Notes: a model not told the origin generated them from the letters alone. A stretch of 64,000 bases of DNA from Dinoroseobacter sp049800775 (GCF_049800775.1 NZ_JBNAFR010000005.1:186001-250000), one strand, 5' to 3'. Shown: positions 1 through 8,389, counted from the first letter of the stretch. Made by a program: numbers and translations.

Positions 1-593
1 AGACCCATGCGGCCCTTGGGCCCGGCCTGCTCGGCCTCGACCAGATCGCCATCCTTCGCGCCGAGGATCCCGCCCGGGGCCACGCGCCACTCGCGATCCG
101 CCCCCTTGTCGATGGGCACGATCCGCCCGCCCTCGGCGGTCTTGCGAAACACTCCGAGGATCTTGCGCGGCCCGGTCCCGATGCGACGGATCAGGCGCGC
201 CTCATAGGTGTAATCCTCGGTCTCGACCTTGGTCAGCCGCGCGAGGATCCGGTCGCCCTGGGCCAAAGCCGGGTCGCCCTTGCGCGGAATGATCAGGCAG
301 ACCGGCTCGGGCCCCTCGCCCTGCCACTCCATCGGGCGGGCAAAGAGATCGCCATCGCCATCCGCATCCCCGACCTTGAGGACGGAGACCGGCGGCAGGC
401 TCTCGGGGTCGCGGTAGCTGCGCTTGCGTTTTTCCAGATGACCCTCGGCCTCCAGCTCCCGCAGGAGCCGCTTGAGGTCGATCCGCGCCGCGCCCTTGAT
501 GCCAAAGGCGCGCGCAATCTCGCGCTTGTTCGCGCGGGCGGGGTTGTCCTCGATCCAGGCGAGGACTTCATCTTTGCTGGGAAAACGCTCCAT
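1..593 (-). CDS. rnr: Ribonuclease R, N-terminal part (runs off window start)
   Basis: The reverse strand reads from an ATG at 593 without a stop to base 1, giving 197 codons that begin MERFPSKDEVLAWIEDNPAR. A winged-helix-like start (KREIARAFGIKG) is followed by an OB-fold cold-shock region with ARPMEWQGEGP, ALAQGDRILARL and ILGVFRKT, the usual order at the N-terminus of RNase R. RNase R is a processive 3'-5' exoribonuclease of the RNB family that degrades structured RNA. The catalytic RNB domain lies outside the window, so activity cannot be judged. The gene is co-directional with the Schlafen-like gene upstream, across a gap of about 250 bases in which I see no convincing gene. Confidence 0.88.
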   Translation of the reverse strand, partial: MERFPSKDEVLAWIEDNPARANKREIARAFGIKGAARIDLKRLLRELEAEGHLEKRKRSYRDPESLPPVSVLKVGDADGDGDLFARPMEWQGEGPEPVCLIIPRKGDPALAQGDRILARLTKVETEDYTYEARLIRRIGTGPRKILGVFRKTAEGGRIVPIDKGADREWRVAPGGILGAKDGDLVEAEQAGPKGRMG

Positions 594-839
594 CCGCCGC
601 GCCTAGCACGGGTTGCCCGCCGGGTCGATAGAGGGCCGCAGATCGACCACGCCGCGCAGCGCCTTCTGCTCGAGCAGGGCCAAAGCGGACAAGCGACACA
701 GCGCCCCTGAAGTCTCCTCCGGGCCATTCAACCCGTCCACGCGCCCCGCTACAAAACCATTGCTGCAGCGACTCCAAAGTCCGCTCTGAGCCTATAAAGA
801 CGGATGCTGCAGGCTGCATGAGTGGCGGCTTTGCAAATT

Positions 840-2183
840 TCAACCCCGTCGGGTCATGCGTTCCAATTCTTGTTCAACGACTTGTCGCGGCACTTCATAG
901 AAGTCGAAAGTTTCGTATACAGGAGCAATGATCGCCTGGAGTACCTCCGGTAAGTTGTCATCAATCTGCCCAATAGTAACTGAACTGATACTCTCAGCAG
1001 TTTCTGCACGAGATCTGCGATCATGAGACATTGGGAAGCGGTTTCCGCTCATCGCTCTAAGTGCCCGGCCTTCCAATCCCGTCCACCGAACCTTTAAAGA
1101 AATACTGTCGATTTTTTCGTAATCCTCCGAAAGGCGACGAGCAAAGAGAAGTGCCTCTCCAACGCGCCAGATTGGCAGCACCAAATCGAAAGCTGTTCCA
1201 GGTTCGACTCTGTCAGGAACTCCATCTTCGTCGAAGCCCGAAACAGTATAAAGCAAACCGCTGGGTTCGATTCGCCAAAAATCCGAGTGGGCAGCGTCGT
1301 CCTCGAAATATCTATCCGCGCCTGGTCGGCCAATCCAAGCTTCGATTCCGCCATCAGACACATAGGGGGACATATCTTGCCGAGACATAACCAAGAACTT
1401 TGGCCATCCGGTCAGCTTGACCCGATGAGCATTGTCAATTCGCTGCCGCAGAGAGGGAATGCTTGGTGCGGTTTCCACGCCTTCAAAAGCGATGCCAATT
1501 TCATAGCGCCCAAGTGGCATTCTCGCAGGCGCGGTCGCAGGGAGACTTGCTCCGTTAAGCAACGCATCGTGGCGCTCTCGGGACGAGTCCATGAAACCTG
1601 TTAGCTGCTCGCGGAAGTCAGGCGTGGTCTCGATTTCCTCCACTCGACCTTCGACGATTGCTCTTATGGCATTAAGCATAGACGAGCGGCTGCGTTGCAC
1701 ACACCTATCCAGCAGCGTTCGCCATTCTTCCACGGTTCGCGGCTCCTCGCTGCGTGGTCCAGCCTGACGGACATAGACCCGTGCTTGACGCAAGACACCC
1801 TCGCAATCTCGAACTGCCATTACAGGAGTTGTGGCCGTTGACGGTACAACAATTACGGGGTGAGATACGCCAGTACGAGCGTTTTCGATGATTTCCATTC
1901 TGATGTGGAGTGCGGGGGCCGCAAACCGCTGAACGGCTCCATTGACAAGGTCTTGGGTTATTTCTCGGATCGTTTCAGGCCTTGGTATAGAGTGAAGTGT
2001 TTCGCCCACTTCCTCATATCCAATAACCACATACCCCCCATCAGAGTTGGCCAAAGCGATAACGGCCTTGGCCAGCGTTGCCTTTCCATGATTTGAGTTG
2101 AGATCGAGCCAAGTCTTATACTCGAAAGTAAGGTCCTCAATGGGATTTAACAGGGCTTCTTCGAGTTCGTCTCGTCGTGACAA
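840..2183 (-). CDS. Schlafen/AlbA_2-type putative ATP-binding protein
   Basis: This is a 447-residue protein. Residues about 15-60 match the AlbA_2 (Schlafen-like) pattern: FEYKTWLDL, then ALANSDGGYVVIGYEE, with the conserved acidic-Lys start and the NSDGG turn. Bacterial AlbA_2 proteins are found as regulators and increasingly in phage-defence loci; the biochemical role of this one is unknown. The C-terminal 250 residues are not recognised. By eye the gene and the DNA just upstream to about 2340 are clearly more AT-rich than their surroundings, and many codons are rare for the neighbourhood (AGA, ATA, CTA, TTA). This suggests recent transfer. It stands alone between rnr and the VPLPA-CTERM gene with no recognised partner, so a defence role is only a guess. 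Confidence 0.72.
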   Translation of the reverse strand: MSRRDELEEALLNPIEDLTFEYKTWLDLNSNHGKATLAKAVIALANSDGGYVVIGYEEVGETLHSIPRPETIREITQDLVNGAVQRFAAPALHIRMEIIENARTGVSHPVIVVPSTATTPVMAVRDCEGVLRQARVYVRQAGPRSEEPRTVEEWRTLLDRCVQRSRSSMLNAIRAIVEGRVEEIETTPDFREQLTGFMDSSRERHDALLNGASLPATAPARMPLGRYEIGIAFEGVETAPSIPSLRQRIDNAHRVKLTGWPKFLVMSRQDMSPYVSDGGIEAWIGRPGADRYFEDDAAHSDFWRIEPSGLLYTVSGFDEDGVPDRVEPGTAFDLVLPIWRVGEALLFARRLSEDYEKIDSISLKVRWTGLEGRALRAMSGNRFPMSHDRRSRAETAESISSVTIGQIDDNLPEVLQAIIAPVYETFDFYEVPRQVVEQELERMTRRG

Positions 2184-2555
2184 TTTTCTACATCTCTACA
2201 GGCGTTTGTTGCTCGAAAAATCTGAAATCGTTGTTACTTGACCCAGTCGCGGTAGCAGAATCTTTGTAGAAGAAATCTCAAGAGACGTCGATTGCTAAAC
2301 CAAAAACAGACGTAGAGGTACCTTTAGTAAAGGTCGGCTTCGCTCGCTCAGCGGTCGATCCACGCGGGCCGGCTGAGGGCGGTGAGACTGCCAGATCCTC
2401 GTGGGCAACGCTCTGCATCCTAGCGGGATCACTTGGTGTGTTGACGGGTGGCAACGCGGCTCTCGGCGGCAAACGGTGGCGCGCATGGGATCGGCTCAGT
2501 TTCGCCCTTTGTGTCGCCGAGGGACCGGACTTCGCCTGCCCCTCGGCACGCCGGG
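2184..2555. other. Intergenic stretch with a GC transition
   Basis: No gene is supported here. The left part (to about 2340) is AT-rich like the Schlafen-type gene and should contain its promoter; the right part is GC-rich like the chromosome. The change in composition near 2340 is a candidate edge of a transferred segment. I saw no tRNA end, integrase or direct repeat that would fix the boundary. Confidence 0.5.
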
Positions 2556-3272
2556 TCAGCCGTTTTCTCGACGGCGGGCCACGGAGGCCATCCCGCCGAA
2601 CGCCATCGCCAGCAGTGGCAGCGACGCCGGCAGCGGCACTGGCGCGATCGAGGTCCCGGTCTGCGTGGTGAAGCTGGTCGCCAGCGTGTGGTTGTCGGAT
2701 TCGAAGTTCGGACCGGACAGAACCACTGTGTCGAACGGGGTGTCCGAGAACATGCTCAGGAACACGAAGGGTTCATGGGTGACCTTGCCCTGATAGCGGT
2801 CATTCGGGTTGCCGTAGTAGGCGGAGGAATTCGCCGCATTGGTGTCTAGAAACTCCAGCACATCATCGGTGTCGAAGACAAAGACGCTGACCCCGTCGCT
2901 GAGCAGCTCAACGCTGTTCCCGACGCTGCCTGCAGACCACCACAGGCCGAAATAGGTCGCCTCGTCATCGAGGGTCAGAGTGGTGCCCGGGCTCGACTGG
3001 GAAAACAGGTACTGGGTTTCATCCGCGCCGCCATACTGGTTCACGGGTTTGACGCGACCGGCGCTATAGGTGCCCAGATCGGACTGGTACTGGGTGAACG
3101 ACCCGGTCCCGAGCGTGTCAAAGGTCTCGACCTTGGCGCCTGTTGCGCCGATCGCGTCGAGATCAACCTCCATGGCGCCGGGATCGCCGATCGTGACGGA
3201 CACGGTCGCCGCCTGCGCGGCAATGGGGAGAGACAGCAGGAGTGCTGCGGAGCTCAGGGTCAGGATGTTCAT
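2556..3272 (-). CDS. Exported VPLPA-CTERM sorting-signal protein
   Basis: This 238-residue protein has a clear signal peptide (residues 1-21, ending in AAQAA). Its last 30 residues form the tripartite exosortase signal: the motif VPLPAS, a hydrophobic helix, and a basic end (ARRRENG). VPLPA-CTERM proteins are common in Rhodobacterales and are thought to be processed at the motif by an exosortase and placed on or released from the cell surface. The middle is Ser/Thr/Gly/Asp-rich without cysteines and resembles small extracellular beta-sandwich proteins of the PEP-CTERM class. The exosortase encoded at 43825 is of the type paired with VPEID signals, so this protein probably depends on another exosortase elsewhere. 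It is a single-gene unit. Confidence 0.82.
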   Translation of the reverse strand: MNILTLSSAALLLSLPIAAQAATVSVTIGDPGAMEVDLDAIGATGAKVETFDTLGTGSFTQYQSDLGTYSAGRVKPVNQYGGADETQYLFSQSSPGTTLTLDDEATYFGLWWSAGSVGNSVELLSDGVSVFVFDTDDVLEFLDTNAANSSAYYGNPNDRYQGKVTHEPFVFLSMFSDTPFDTVVLSGPNFESDNHTLATSFTTQTGTSIAPVPLPASLPLLAMAFGGMASVARRRENG

Positions 3273-3597
3273 AACGTCTTCCTCGCTGGGTAACCTACAA
3301 AAACGCGCCGGGCGCCCTTGGGACGATCGACAGGGGATCGTCAGCGGTTCCGGCGTTCACACAGGATCAATATCGCTCGGACCCGGGCCGCGCGACGCAG
3401 CATGGGGATAGCGCGTTATCCTTTGGGATAGGATGGATGGCCCATCAGAACGGGGCCGGGCCTGCGCGCTCCGGATCCCGTTCCCCGGGTCCGGGTCAGC
3501 GCGGAGGCCGGAGGGCGGCTCCCTGCCGGCCGCGCGTTACATTTGGGTCCAGGATAGGGTGCAAGTTGGAGCGAAGGAGCGTCCGGGACGCACCAAC
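3273..3597. other. Intergenic region with two small inverted repeats
   Basis: No coding region is supported. The left end holds the promoter of the VPLPA-CTERM gene. A perfect 7-base inverted repeat (GACGATC, 7-base spacer, GATCGTC) lies at 3322-3342, and a small hairpin (TATCC, 4-base loop, GGATA) at 3417-3430. Either could be an operator; neither has a T-run typical of a terminator. Confidence 0.4.
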
Positions 3598-4203
3598 CTA
3601 GCCCGCAGGCACCTCGATCCGTGCGAGATCCGCGACCGTGTCCACATCCTGCAACTCGGCCACAAGCGCCACGCGGCAATCGCGCAGCCCGGCGCGCGTA
3701 TCGGCGCGGGTGTGCTCGGTGGACCAGCGCACCCCGTCAAAGAGCCGCGCCGGAAGGGCGCGCCGTCCGGCCCAGCCGATCAACCAGTACCCCCCATCCG
3801 GCGCCGGGCCGAGCACCGCGTCGGCGCGCCCGAGGGCGGCAAAGGCCTCGGCGATGCGTGGCGCGGTGATGCCGGGAATATCCGCGCCGATCACCACCAC
3901 GGGGCCCGGCCCGAAACTGTGCAGCGCGCGCCCCATCCGGTCGCCCAGATCGCCCCGCCCCTGAGGCCAGCGCGGCAGGTCGGCGGGCCAGACACGGCTC
4001 GCGAGCCCCTCGACATCGGGCGAGACCGCAAGCACCAGATCCCAGCGCGGATCGCGCAGGCGGCGCATGAGACGGCCCGCCTGATGGCGGAACCACCAGG
4101 CCGCAGTGGTCATGCCCAGATCCCGTCCGAGCCGGGTCTTCACGCGGCCCGGACGGGGCTCCTTGATCATCAGGACAAGGGTCGGGCGCGGGCGGTGCCT
4201 CAC
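3598..4203 (-). CDS. DUF2064 / TIGR04282-type nucleotidyl- or glycosyltransferase-like protein
   Basis: This is a 201-residue GT-A-fold protein. It begins with the hydrophobic strand and basic loop typical of the family (LVLMIKEPRPGRVKTRLG), followed by VVVIGADIPGI (the metal-binding Asp region) and LGPAPDGGYWLIG (the conserved DGGYW motif). DUF2064 proteins resemble CofC nucleotidyltransferases and are also annotated as arsenosugar-biosynthesis glycosyltransferases; the substrate is unknown here. The start is taken as GTG at 4203, because it overlaps the GNAT stop codon in a GTGA junction, a sign of translational coupling. It is the last gene of the dapE run. Confidence 0.75.
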   Translation of the reverse strand: MRHRPRPTLVLMIKEPRPGRVKTRLGRDLGMTTAAWWFRHQAGRLMRRLRDPRWDLVLAVSPDVEGLASRVWPADLPRWPQGRGDLGDRMGRALHSFGPGPVVVIGADIPGITAPRIAEAFAALGRADAVLGPAPDGGYWLIGWAGRRALPARLFDGVRWSTEHTRADTRAGLRDCRVALVAELQDVDTVADLARIEVPAG

Positions 4204-4631
4204 GGGATGGACCGCCGCATATGGCGGTGGGGCATCCCGCCATCCATGAATTCCCCGCCATATGCCGCGAACCCCAGGGCCTCGTAGAACGGTATGGCAT
4301 GGAGCTGCGCGCCCAGCTTCGCCTCGGTCACCCCCGGCATGGCGCCCAGCGCGTCCAGCGCGGTCCTCATGAGGACCGCGCCATGGCCCGCCCCGCGATG
4401 GGCCGCCAATACACAGACCCGCTCGATCTTGCCAGTCTCGCCCAGGATCCGCAGGCGCATGGTTGCCACGGGCCGCGCCCCGTCCAGCACCAGCCAGTGG
4501 CGCGCGGCAGCATCCAGCCCGTCCCATTCCTCGTCCTCGGGGACATTCTGCTCTTCGATGAAGACGGCCCGGCGCAGGGCGCGGCACGCCTCGAGCTCCG
4601 CCTCCCCGGCGATCTCCCGCACGGTGATCAT
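4200..4631 (-). CDS. GNAT-family N-acetyltransferase
   Basis: This 143-residue protein is a single GNAT domain. The opening strand and helix (VREIAGEAELEACRALRRAV) and FIEEQNVPEDEEWDGLD match the YjcF/ElaA-like branch. IERVCVLAAHRGAGHGAVLM carries the acetyl-CoA pyrophosphate-binding R/Q-x-x-G-x-G/A loop, here HRGAGHG. The C-terminal FYEALGF is the usual motif before the last strands. The acceptor is unknown. Start and stop codons overlap those of dapE upstream (4 bases, ATGA) and the DUF2064 gene downstream (GTGA), so the three are probably co-translated. Confidence 0.88.
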   Translation of the reverse strand: MITVREIAGEAELEACRALRRAVFIEEQNVPEDEEWDGLDAAARHWLVLDGARPVATMRLRILGETGKIERVCVLAAHRGAGHGAVLMRTALDALGAMPGVTEAKLGAQLHAIPFYEALGFAAYGGEFMDGGMPHRHMRRSIP

Positions 4632-5785
4632 GCGAAGTAATCGGCCAGGATCCGGCCATAAATGGCCTTGAGCTGCGGGATCTGGGCCACCGCCACCCGT
4701 TCATCGACCTGATGCATGGATTGGCCCACAAGGCCGAACTCCACCACCGGGCAATGATGCTGCACGAAGCGCGCGTCGGAAGTCCCTCCGGAGGTGGAGA
4801 GCGCGGGCACCCGCCCGGTCTCGGCCTCCACCGCGCGGGAGACCATGTCCGACAAGCGGCCCGGCGCGGTGATGAAGCTCTCGCCCGAGACGGACACCCG
4901 GTCGGTGATCGTGATCCCGGTCTCCGCCGCCACCGCCGCCGCCTCGGCACGGATCATGGAAGTCAGGCTGGCCGAGCTGTGGGCGTCGTTGAACCGGATA
5001 TTCACCGTCGCCCGGCAACTGGCCGGGATGACGTTATTGGCCGGATTGCCCGTATCGAAGGTCGTCACCGCAAGGGTCGAGGGATCGAAATGCGCCGTCC
5101 CCTGATCCAGCTCCAGCGCCGCGAGCCGATCCACAAGCCGCGCCAGCGCGGGCACGGGGTTCTTCGCGCGGTGCGGATAGGCAGAGTGGCCCTGCACGCC
5201 TTCGGCCTCGAAATAGAAGGTCATCGAACCACGCCGCCCGATCTTCATCATCTCGCCCATCTCCGTCGGGCAGGTCGGCTCGCCCACGAGGCAGAGATCC
5301 ATCGCCTCGCCCTCGGCCTCCATCCAGTCGAGCAGCGCCACGGTCCCGTCCCTCGCATCCCCCTCTTCATCGCCGGTGATCGCGAGGATCACGGCACCGT
5401 CCGGGGGTGTCCGGGTCACGAAGTCGATGGCGGCGGCGGCAAAGCACGCCACGCCGGATTTCATGTCCACCGCGCCGCGGCCATACATCCAATCCCCGTT
5501 CCGTTCGGCCCCGAAAGGGTCAAACCGCCAATCGGCGCGCGCCCCGATGGGCACCACATCCGTGTGACCGTTGAACCCGAAACTGCGGGCATGCCCCTTC
5601 TCTCCCCAGCGGGCATAGAGGTTCGCGATCCCGCCGCGGTCCACCCGGGTACAGGCGAAGCCCGCCGCGGTCAGCCGCGCCTCCAGAAGGGTCAGCGCCC
5701 CGCCTTCCTCGGGCGTCACCGAGGGGCAGCGGATCAGCTCTGCCGTCAGGGCGACGGCGTCGGTTCCGGCAAGATCGTCCTTCAT
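4628..5785 (-). CDS. dapE: Succinyl-diaminopimelate desuccinylase
   Basis: This 385-residue M20 metallopeptidase-family enzyme hydrolyses N-succinyl-LL-2,6-diaminopimelate to LL-DAP and succinate in the lysine/peptidoglycan pathway. Metal-site motifs are visible: FGFNGHTDVVP (His and Asp), MYGRGAVDMKSGVACF (bridging Asp), and AITGDEEGDARDGT (catalytic EE). The length is normal for DapE. The ATG at 5785 is preferred over a longer frame to 5860 because family members start just before LTAELIRCPSVTP, and because it sits one base from the stop codon of the upstream small gene. It acts after DapD, encoded at 26894-27721. Confidence 0.95.
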   Translation of the reverse strand: MKDDLAGTDAVALTAELIRCPSVTPEEGGALTLLEARLTAAGFACTRVDRGGIANLYARWGEKGHARSFGFNGHTDVVPIGARADWRFDPFGAERNGDWMYGRGAVDMKSGVACFAAAAIDFVTRTPPDGAVILAITGDEEGDARDGTVALLDWMEAEGEAMDLCLVGEPTCPTEMGEMMKIGRRGSMTFYFEAEGVQGHSAYPHRAKNPVPALARLVDRLAALELDQGTAHFDPSTLAVTTFDTGNPANNVIPASCRATVNIRFNDAHSSASLTSMIRAEAAAVAAETGITITDRVSVSGESFITAPGRLSDMVSRAVEAETGRVPALSTSGGTSDARFVQHHCPVVEFGLVGQSMHQVDERVAVAQIPQLKAIYGRILADYFA

Positions 5786-5786
5786 C

Positions 5787-6149
5787 TCAGCTCCTCGCGC
5801 GGGGGGCTCCCGCGTCCTCGTAAAAGGCGGTGGTCTGGGCGATGACGACCGAGTTCTCATCGAGCGCCCGCTGCATCAGGTCCCGCTCTTCGTCGGGAAT
5901 GTCATGCCCCTCGGCGAGCCGCTCAGGCAGCGAACCATAGCCCGTCACCTCCAGCGGGTTGAGATCCGCCTGTTTCAGCAGGGCCACGGTTTCGCGCACC
6001 GCCTCGGCCTCATCCACGCCCGAGGCATAGCACATCAGCGCCGCCCCGGAGGCATGGTCGGGCAGCCCGTCGCCATCACGGCGCCCCACCTCGACCAGCA
6101 GGGTATAGACCTCATGGGGGCGCTTGGGTTTCTTGGGTGTCTGGGCCAT
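5787..6149 (-). CDS. Conserved small protein upstream of dapE, function unknown
   Basis: This is a 120-residue soluble protein with a basic N-terminus (PKKPKRPHEVYTLLVEVGR) and no membrane segment or signal peptide. The body looks like a small alpha/beta fold (AALMCYASGVDEAEAVRETV, LNPLEVTGYGSL) and ends in an acidic helix. I do not recognise a family. Its stop lies one base before the dapE ATG, so it is probably the first gene of the dapE unit. The inner ATG at 6149 is chosen because the longer frame to 6227 adds only a low-complexity Ala/Arg extension. Confidence 0.7.
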   Translation of the reverse strand: MAQTPKKPKRPHEVYTLLVEVGRRDGDGLPDHASGAALMCYASGVDEAEAVRETVALLKQADLNPLEVTGYGSLPERLAEGHDIPDEERDLMQRALDENSVVIAQTTAFYEDAGAPRARS

Positions 6150-6351
6150 GGCGGCGCTCCGGGCTTTGATCGCGGCAGACCTAGCACCGCAGATCCGCGC
6201 TGACCAGAGCGGCACAGGGCGCGCCACCGGCCCGGACCTGGCGGGCAGTCCGGCACCCGACGCACTACGGCGCAGGGCACATCATCCGGTCGCCCGCGCC
6301 TGTCGCCGGGCGGCGCAGGCCTCGGGTATAGTCCTGCGCGCGCCGACCGGT

Positions 6352-6726
6352 CTAGGCGGTGCGTTGCTTGTAATAGGTGTCCTTGTGGATGATCAGCCCA
6401 TCGCGGAACGTCAGGATATCAACGCTCAGATAGGCTTCGGTGGTCCCGTCCTTGTGGCGCGCAGTCCGGCGGTCCTCGCAATAGGCCTTGTCGCCCGCGA
6501 TCCGGCAGTCCAGCGTTTCCCAATGGACGGCCTCGACCTTTTCGAACAACCCGGCAAAGACCGCCCGGATCTGCTCTGCGCCCTCAATGCGCAGGCCATG
6601 GGGTTCGGGCCCGATGGCATGGTCAAACACCGCATCCGGCGCAAAGAAGGGCATCACCGCGTCGATGTCATTGGCGTTGAAGGCATCGCCCACCGCATCC
6701 ACGATCGAGAGGGTCAAATCAGTCAT
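6352..6726 (-). CDS. SnoaL/NTF2-like nuclear transport factor family protein
   Basis: This 124-residue protein has the cone-shaped NTF2/SnoaL fold signature: an N-terminal helix (IVDAVGDAFNANDIDAVM), FFAPDAVFDHAIGPEPHG, the helix GAEQIRAVFAGLFE, and terminal strands with YLSVDILTFRDGLI. Members include small-molecule isomerases, dehydratases and binding proteins; the substrate is unknown. The ATG at 6726 is chosen over a GTG two codons earlier because AGGAG lies 5 bases upstream of it. It follows the truncated GST by a few bases and belongs to a catabolic-looking run that is partly broken, so it may have lost its pathway. Confidence 0.8.
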   Translation of the reverse strand: MTDLTLSIVDAVGDAFNANDIDAVMPFFAPDAVFDHAIGPEPHGLRIEGAEQIRAVFAGLFEKVEAVHWETLDCRIAGDKAYCEDRRTARHKDGTTEAYLSVDILTFRDGLIIHKDTYYKQRTA

Positions 6727-6735
6727 GAGCACTCC

Positions 6736-7104
6736 TCACAGGCCAAGCATGGCGCAGGTTTTGGCAAAGAAAAGCTGGATGACCGGCGGAAAGGCCCGGC
6801 TGGCGGACCATTCCATCCACTGGTCCGCGCGGGCGCGGGCCTCCGGGTCCGAGGGCGAAAGCGTGCCCGCCCCGTAGCGATCGCTGAGATAGCGGATGAT
6901 CGCAAGGCTCTCCCACAGGGCGAAATCGCCGTCCCGGATTGCGGGGATCATCCGGTTGGGATTGATCTCGGCATAGGCCGCCGTGTCCAGCTTGCCGAAA
7001 CGGCCCCCGGCCAGCTGGAGGCGATACGCCAGCCCCAGCTCGCCAGCGGTCCACAGAACCGGGATGACATTGGACGAATAGGGCCGTCCCCAGATCTCAA
7101 GCAT
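6736..7104 (-). pseudogene. Glutathione S-transferase, truncated after the N-terminal domain
   Basis: 122 residues are present where GSTs have about 200. The thioredoxin-like glutathione-binding domain is complete: PYSSNVIPVLW near the start, then the cis-Pro strand and the Glu-Ser pair in NRMIPAIRDGDFALWESLAI, and RYLSDRYG. The first helix of the C-terminal domain (QWMEWSASRAFPPVIQLF) is followed by about ten residues and a stop. The rest of the substrate-binding domain is missing, and the next gene begins within 10 bases. This suggests an internal deletion removing the 3' half. The start overlaps the end of the oxidoreductase fragment by 8 bases. Confidence 0.7.
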
Positions 7105-8005
7105 GGGCCAACTCTCGTTTCTGGGCGATGGATTGGGTGCCGAATTGCGGGACCACATGCTCGAACAGCCGGTCCCAGCTGGCGAGGATCTTGGCATAGG
7201 GCACGCCTGTGTACTGCTGCATGAGCATGAGGTGGTCGAGCCCGATGGTCTCCTGCTTTTCGGCGAAACGATCGGCCACGAAGGCGGCATCGCCGACCAC
7301 GATGATGCCGCGGGCATTGAGAAAATCGAACCAGTCGCCGTCGGCCTCCGCCGGTGTCATGTCTTCGCCGACGTCGAGATAACCCGCCTTGGTCCATTCC
7401 CCCGCCGGGCGGGAGCCCCCGAGGAACGCGTAATAGGCATTGATGGCGGGGCGGATCGTGGCCTCGGCCTCTGCCATGCTCTCGCCCACATAAACCGCCG
7501 TGCAGACGCCAACGCCCTCGCCCAGTCGGACCGCCCGGCCCTCGCGCTTGGACAGGGCCTCGCGATAGGGCTCCCAGCAGGCGCGCGTCGCCCGCGGGCC
7601 TGCCGACATCGAGATCACGCCCCAGCCGCGCTCCCCGGCGAGCGCGAAAGTCGGCGGGGCATTGGACATCAGCCAGACCGGCGGATGCCCCGGCTGGTAC
7701 GGGCGCGGATGGACATACATCGCTTTGTAGCTGCCATCCGCCGCGTGGTAACGCGGATCGAGCGGCTCGACGAACCGGTTCGTCTTGGTCCAGCCCGGCA
7801 CGGGAAACTCGTAGAATTCGCCCTTGTGGGTGAAGGCCTCCTGCGTCCAGGCCTTGAGGATCACCTCAAGGCTTTCCTGATAAAGCCGCATCACCTTGGC
7901 ATTGTCCCGCCGGTCGGCATCGCGGTTGAATTGCAGCGTCGCGCGCGCGTTGATCCCCTTGGCGACCCCGAAATCCATGCGCCCCAGCGTCATGTTGTCG
8001 AGCAC
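7097..8005 (-). pseudogene. LLM-class flavin-dependent oxidoreductase, N-terminus missing
   Basis: 302 residues of a luciferase-like monooxygenase family protein (F420/FMN-dependent TIM barrel). The readable sequence begins at LDNMTLGRMDFGVAKG, which corresponds to the LDxxSxGRxxxGxGxG motif about 100 residues into intact members. Later motifs are in place: PPVWLMSNAPPTFALAGERG and NARGIIVVGDAAFVADRF. In the reverse strand a TAG lies just upstream of the GTG at 8005, so the first strands of the barrel and the flavin-binding start are absent. The DNA immediately beyond 8005 encodes, on the other strand, a different truncated gene. This is best read as the 3' part of a gene cut by a deletion. 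Confidence 0.82.
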
Positions 8006-8276
8006 CCTGTCCGGACAGTGCTATCTGATCCTGTCCCATTTCGCGCCGGGCAAGGGCGCGCCGCCGGAACCGATGGAAGGCTATGTCTTCGACGGAGAAC
8101 AGCACGCGATCGTGCTGGACGGGGAGGTCGAGCTGCAGCTTGGGGAAGAGCGGATCATCCTGCGCAAGGGGGACAGTTTCTCCTATCCGTCGATGATCGC
8201 GCATCGGTTCCGCAACCGCACCGAGGCGCCCGCGACGATGGTCTGGGCCATGTCCCCGGTGCGCATCAGCTGGTAG
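8001..8276 (+). pseudogene. C-terminal cupin domain of an XRE-cupin transcriptional regulator, N-terminus missing
   Basis: About 91 residues in frame to the TAG at 8274 form a near-complete cupin_2 domain: CYLILSHFAPGKGAPPEP, YVFDGEQHAIVLDGEVELQL, ILRKGDSFSYPSMIAHRFRN, and a final strand ending in PVRISW. This arrangement is the C-terminal sensor half of MerR/XRE-type HTH-cupin regulators (about 190 residues). The HTH half and any start codon are missing; going left, the sequence becomes the oxidoreductase gene on the opposite strand. Both truncated 5' ends meet at 8001-8015, consistent with one deletion that removed a divergent promoter region and both N-termini. Confidence 0.78.
8007..8018. 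repeat. 12-base perfect palindrome at the deletion junction
   Basis: CTGTCCGGACAG reads the same on both strands and lies exactly where the two truncated genes meet. It may be a relic of an operator, or a feature that promoted the deletion. It may also be chance. Confidence 0.5.
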
Positions 8277-8281
8277 GCGCA

Positions 8282-8305
8282 CGACCCGGCCTGCTTGCCG
8301 GGTCG
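8282..8305. terminator. Stem-loop between the cupin remnant and the ABC operon
   Basis: A perfect 9-base stem (CGACCCGGC / GCCGGGTCG) with a 6-base loop begins a few bases after the cupin stop. No T-run follows, so it is a possible but imperfect terminator for the plus strand. Confidence 0.5.
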
Positions 8306-8356
8306 CCTGGGCTCAACGGCCAGAAAGGGCGCGCGCCCCGGCAGCCGGGGCGTGAA

Positions 8357-8378
8357 GGCAGGGGTCTGCCCCCCTGCC
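8357..8378. terminator. GC-rich stem-loop downstream of the ABC substrate-binding gene
   Basis: An 8-base stem (GGCAGGGG / CCCCTGCC) with a 6-base loop sits about 12 bases past the stop of the minus-strand binding-protein gene. It is a plausible bidirectional transcription end between converging units. It lacks a T-run. Confidence 0.5.
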
Positions 8379-8389
8379 TGCCGCCATGG

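Noticed and set aside
594..839. Open frames upstream of rnr
   Set aside because: Two overlapping minus-strand frames exist, but neither has a recognisable domain or a ribosome site; it may be decayed coding DNA.
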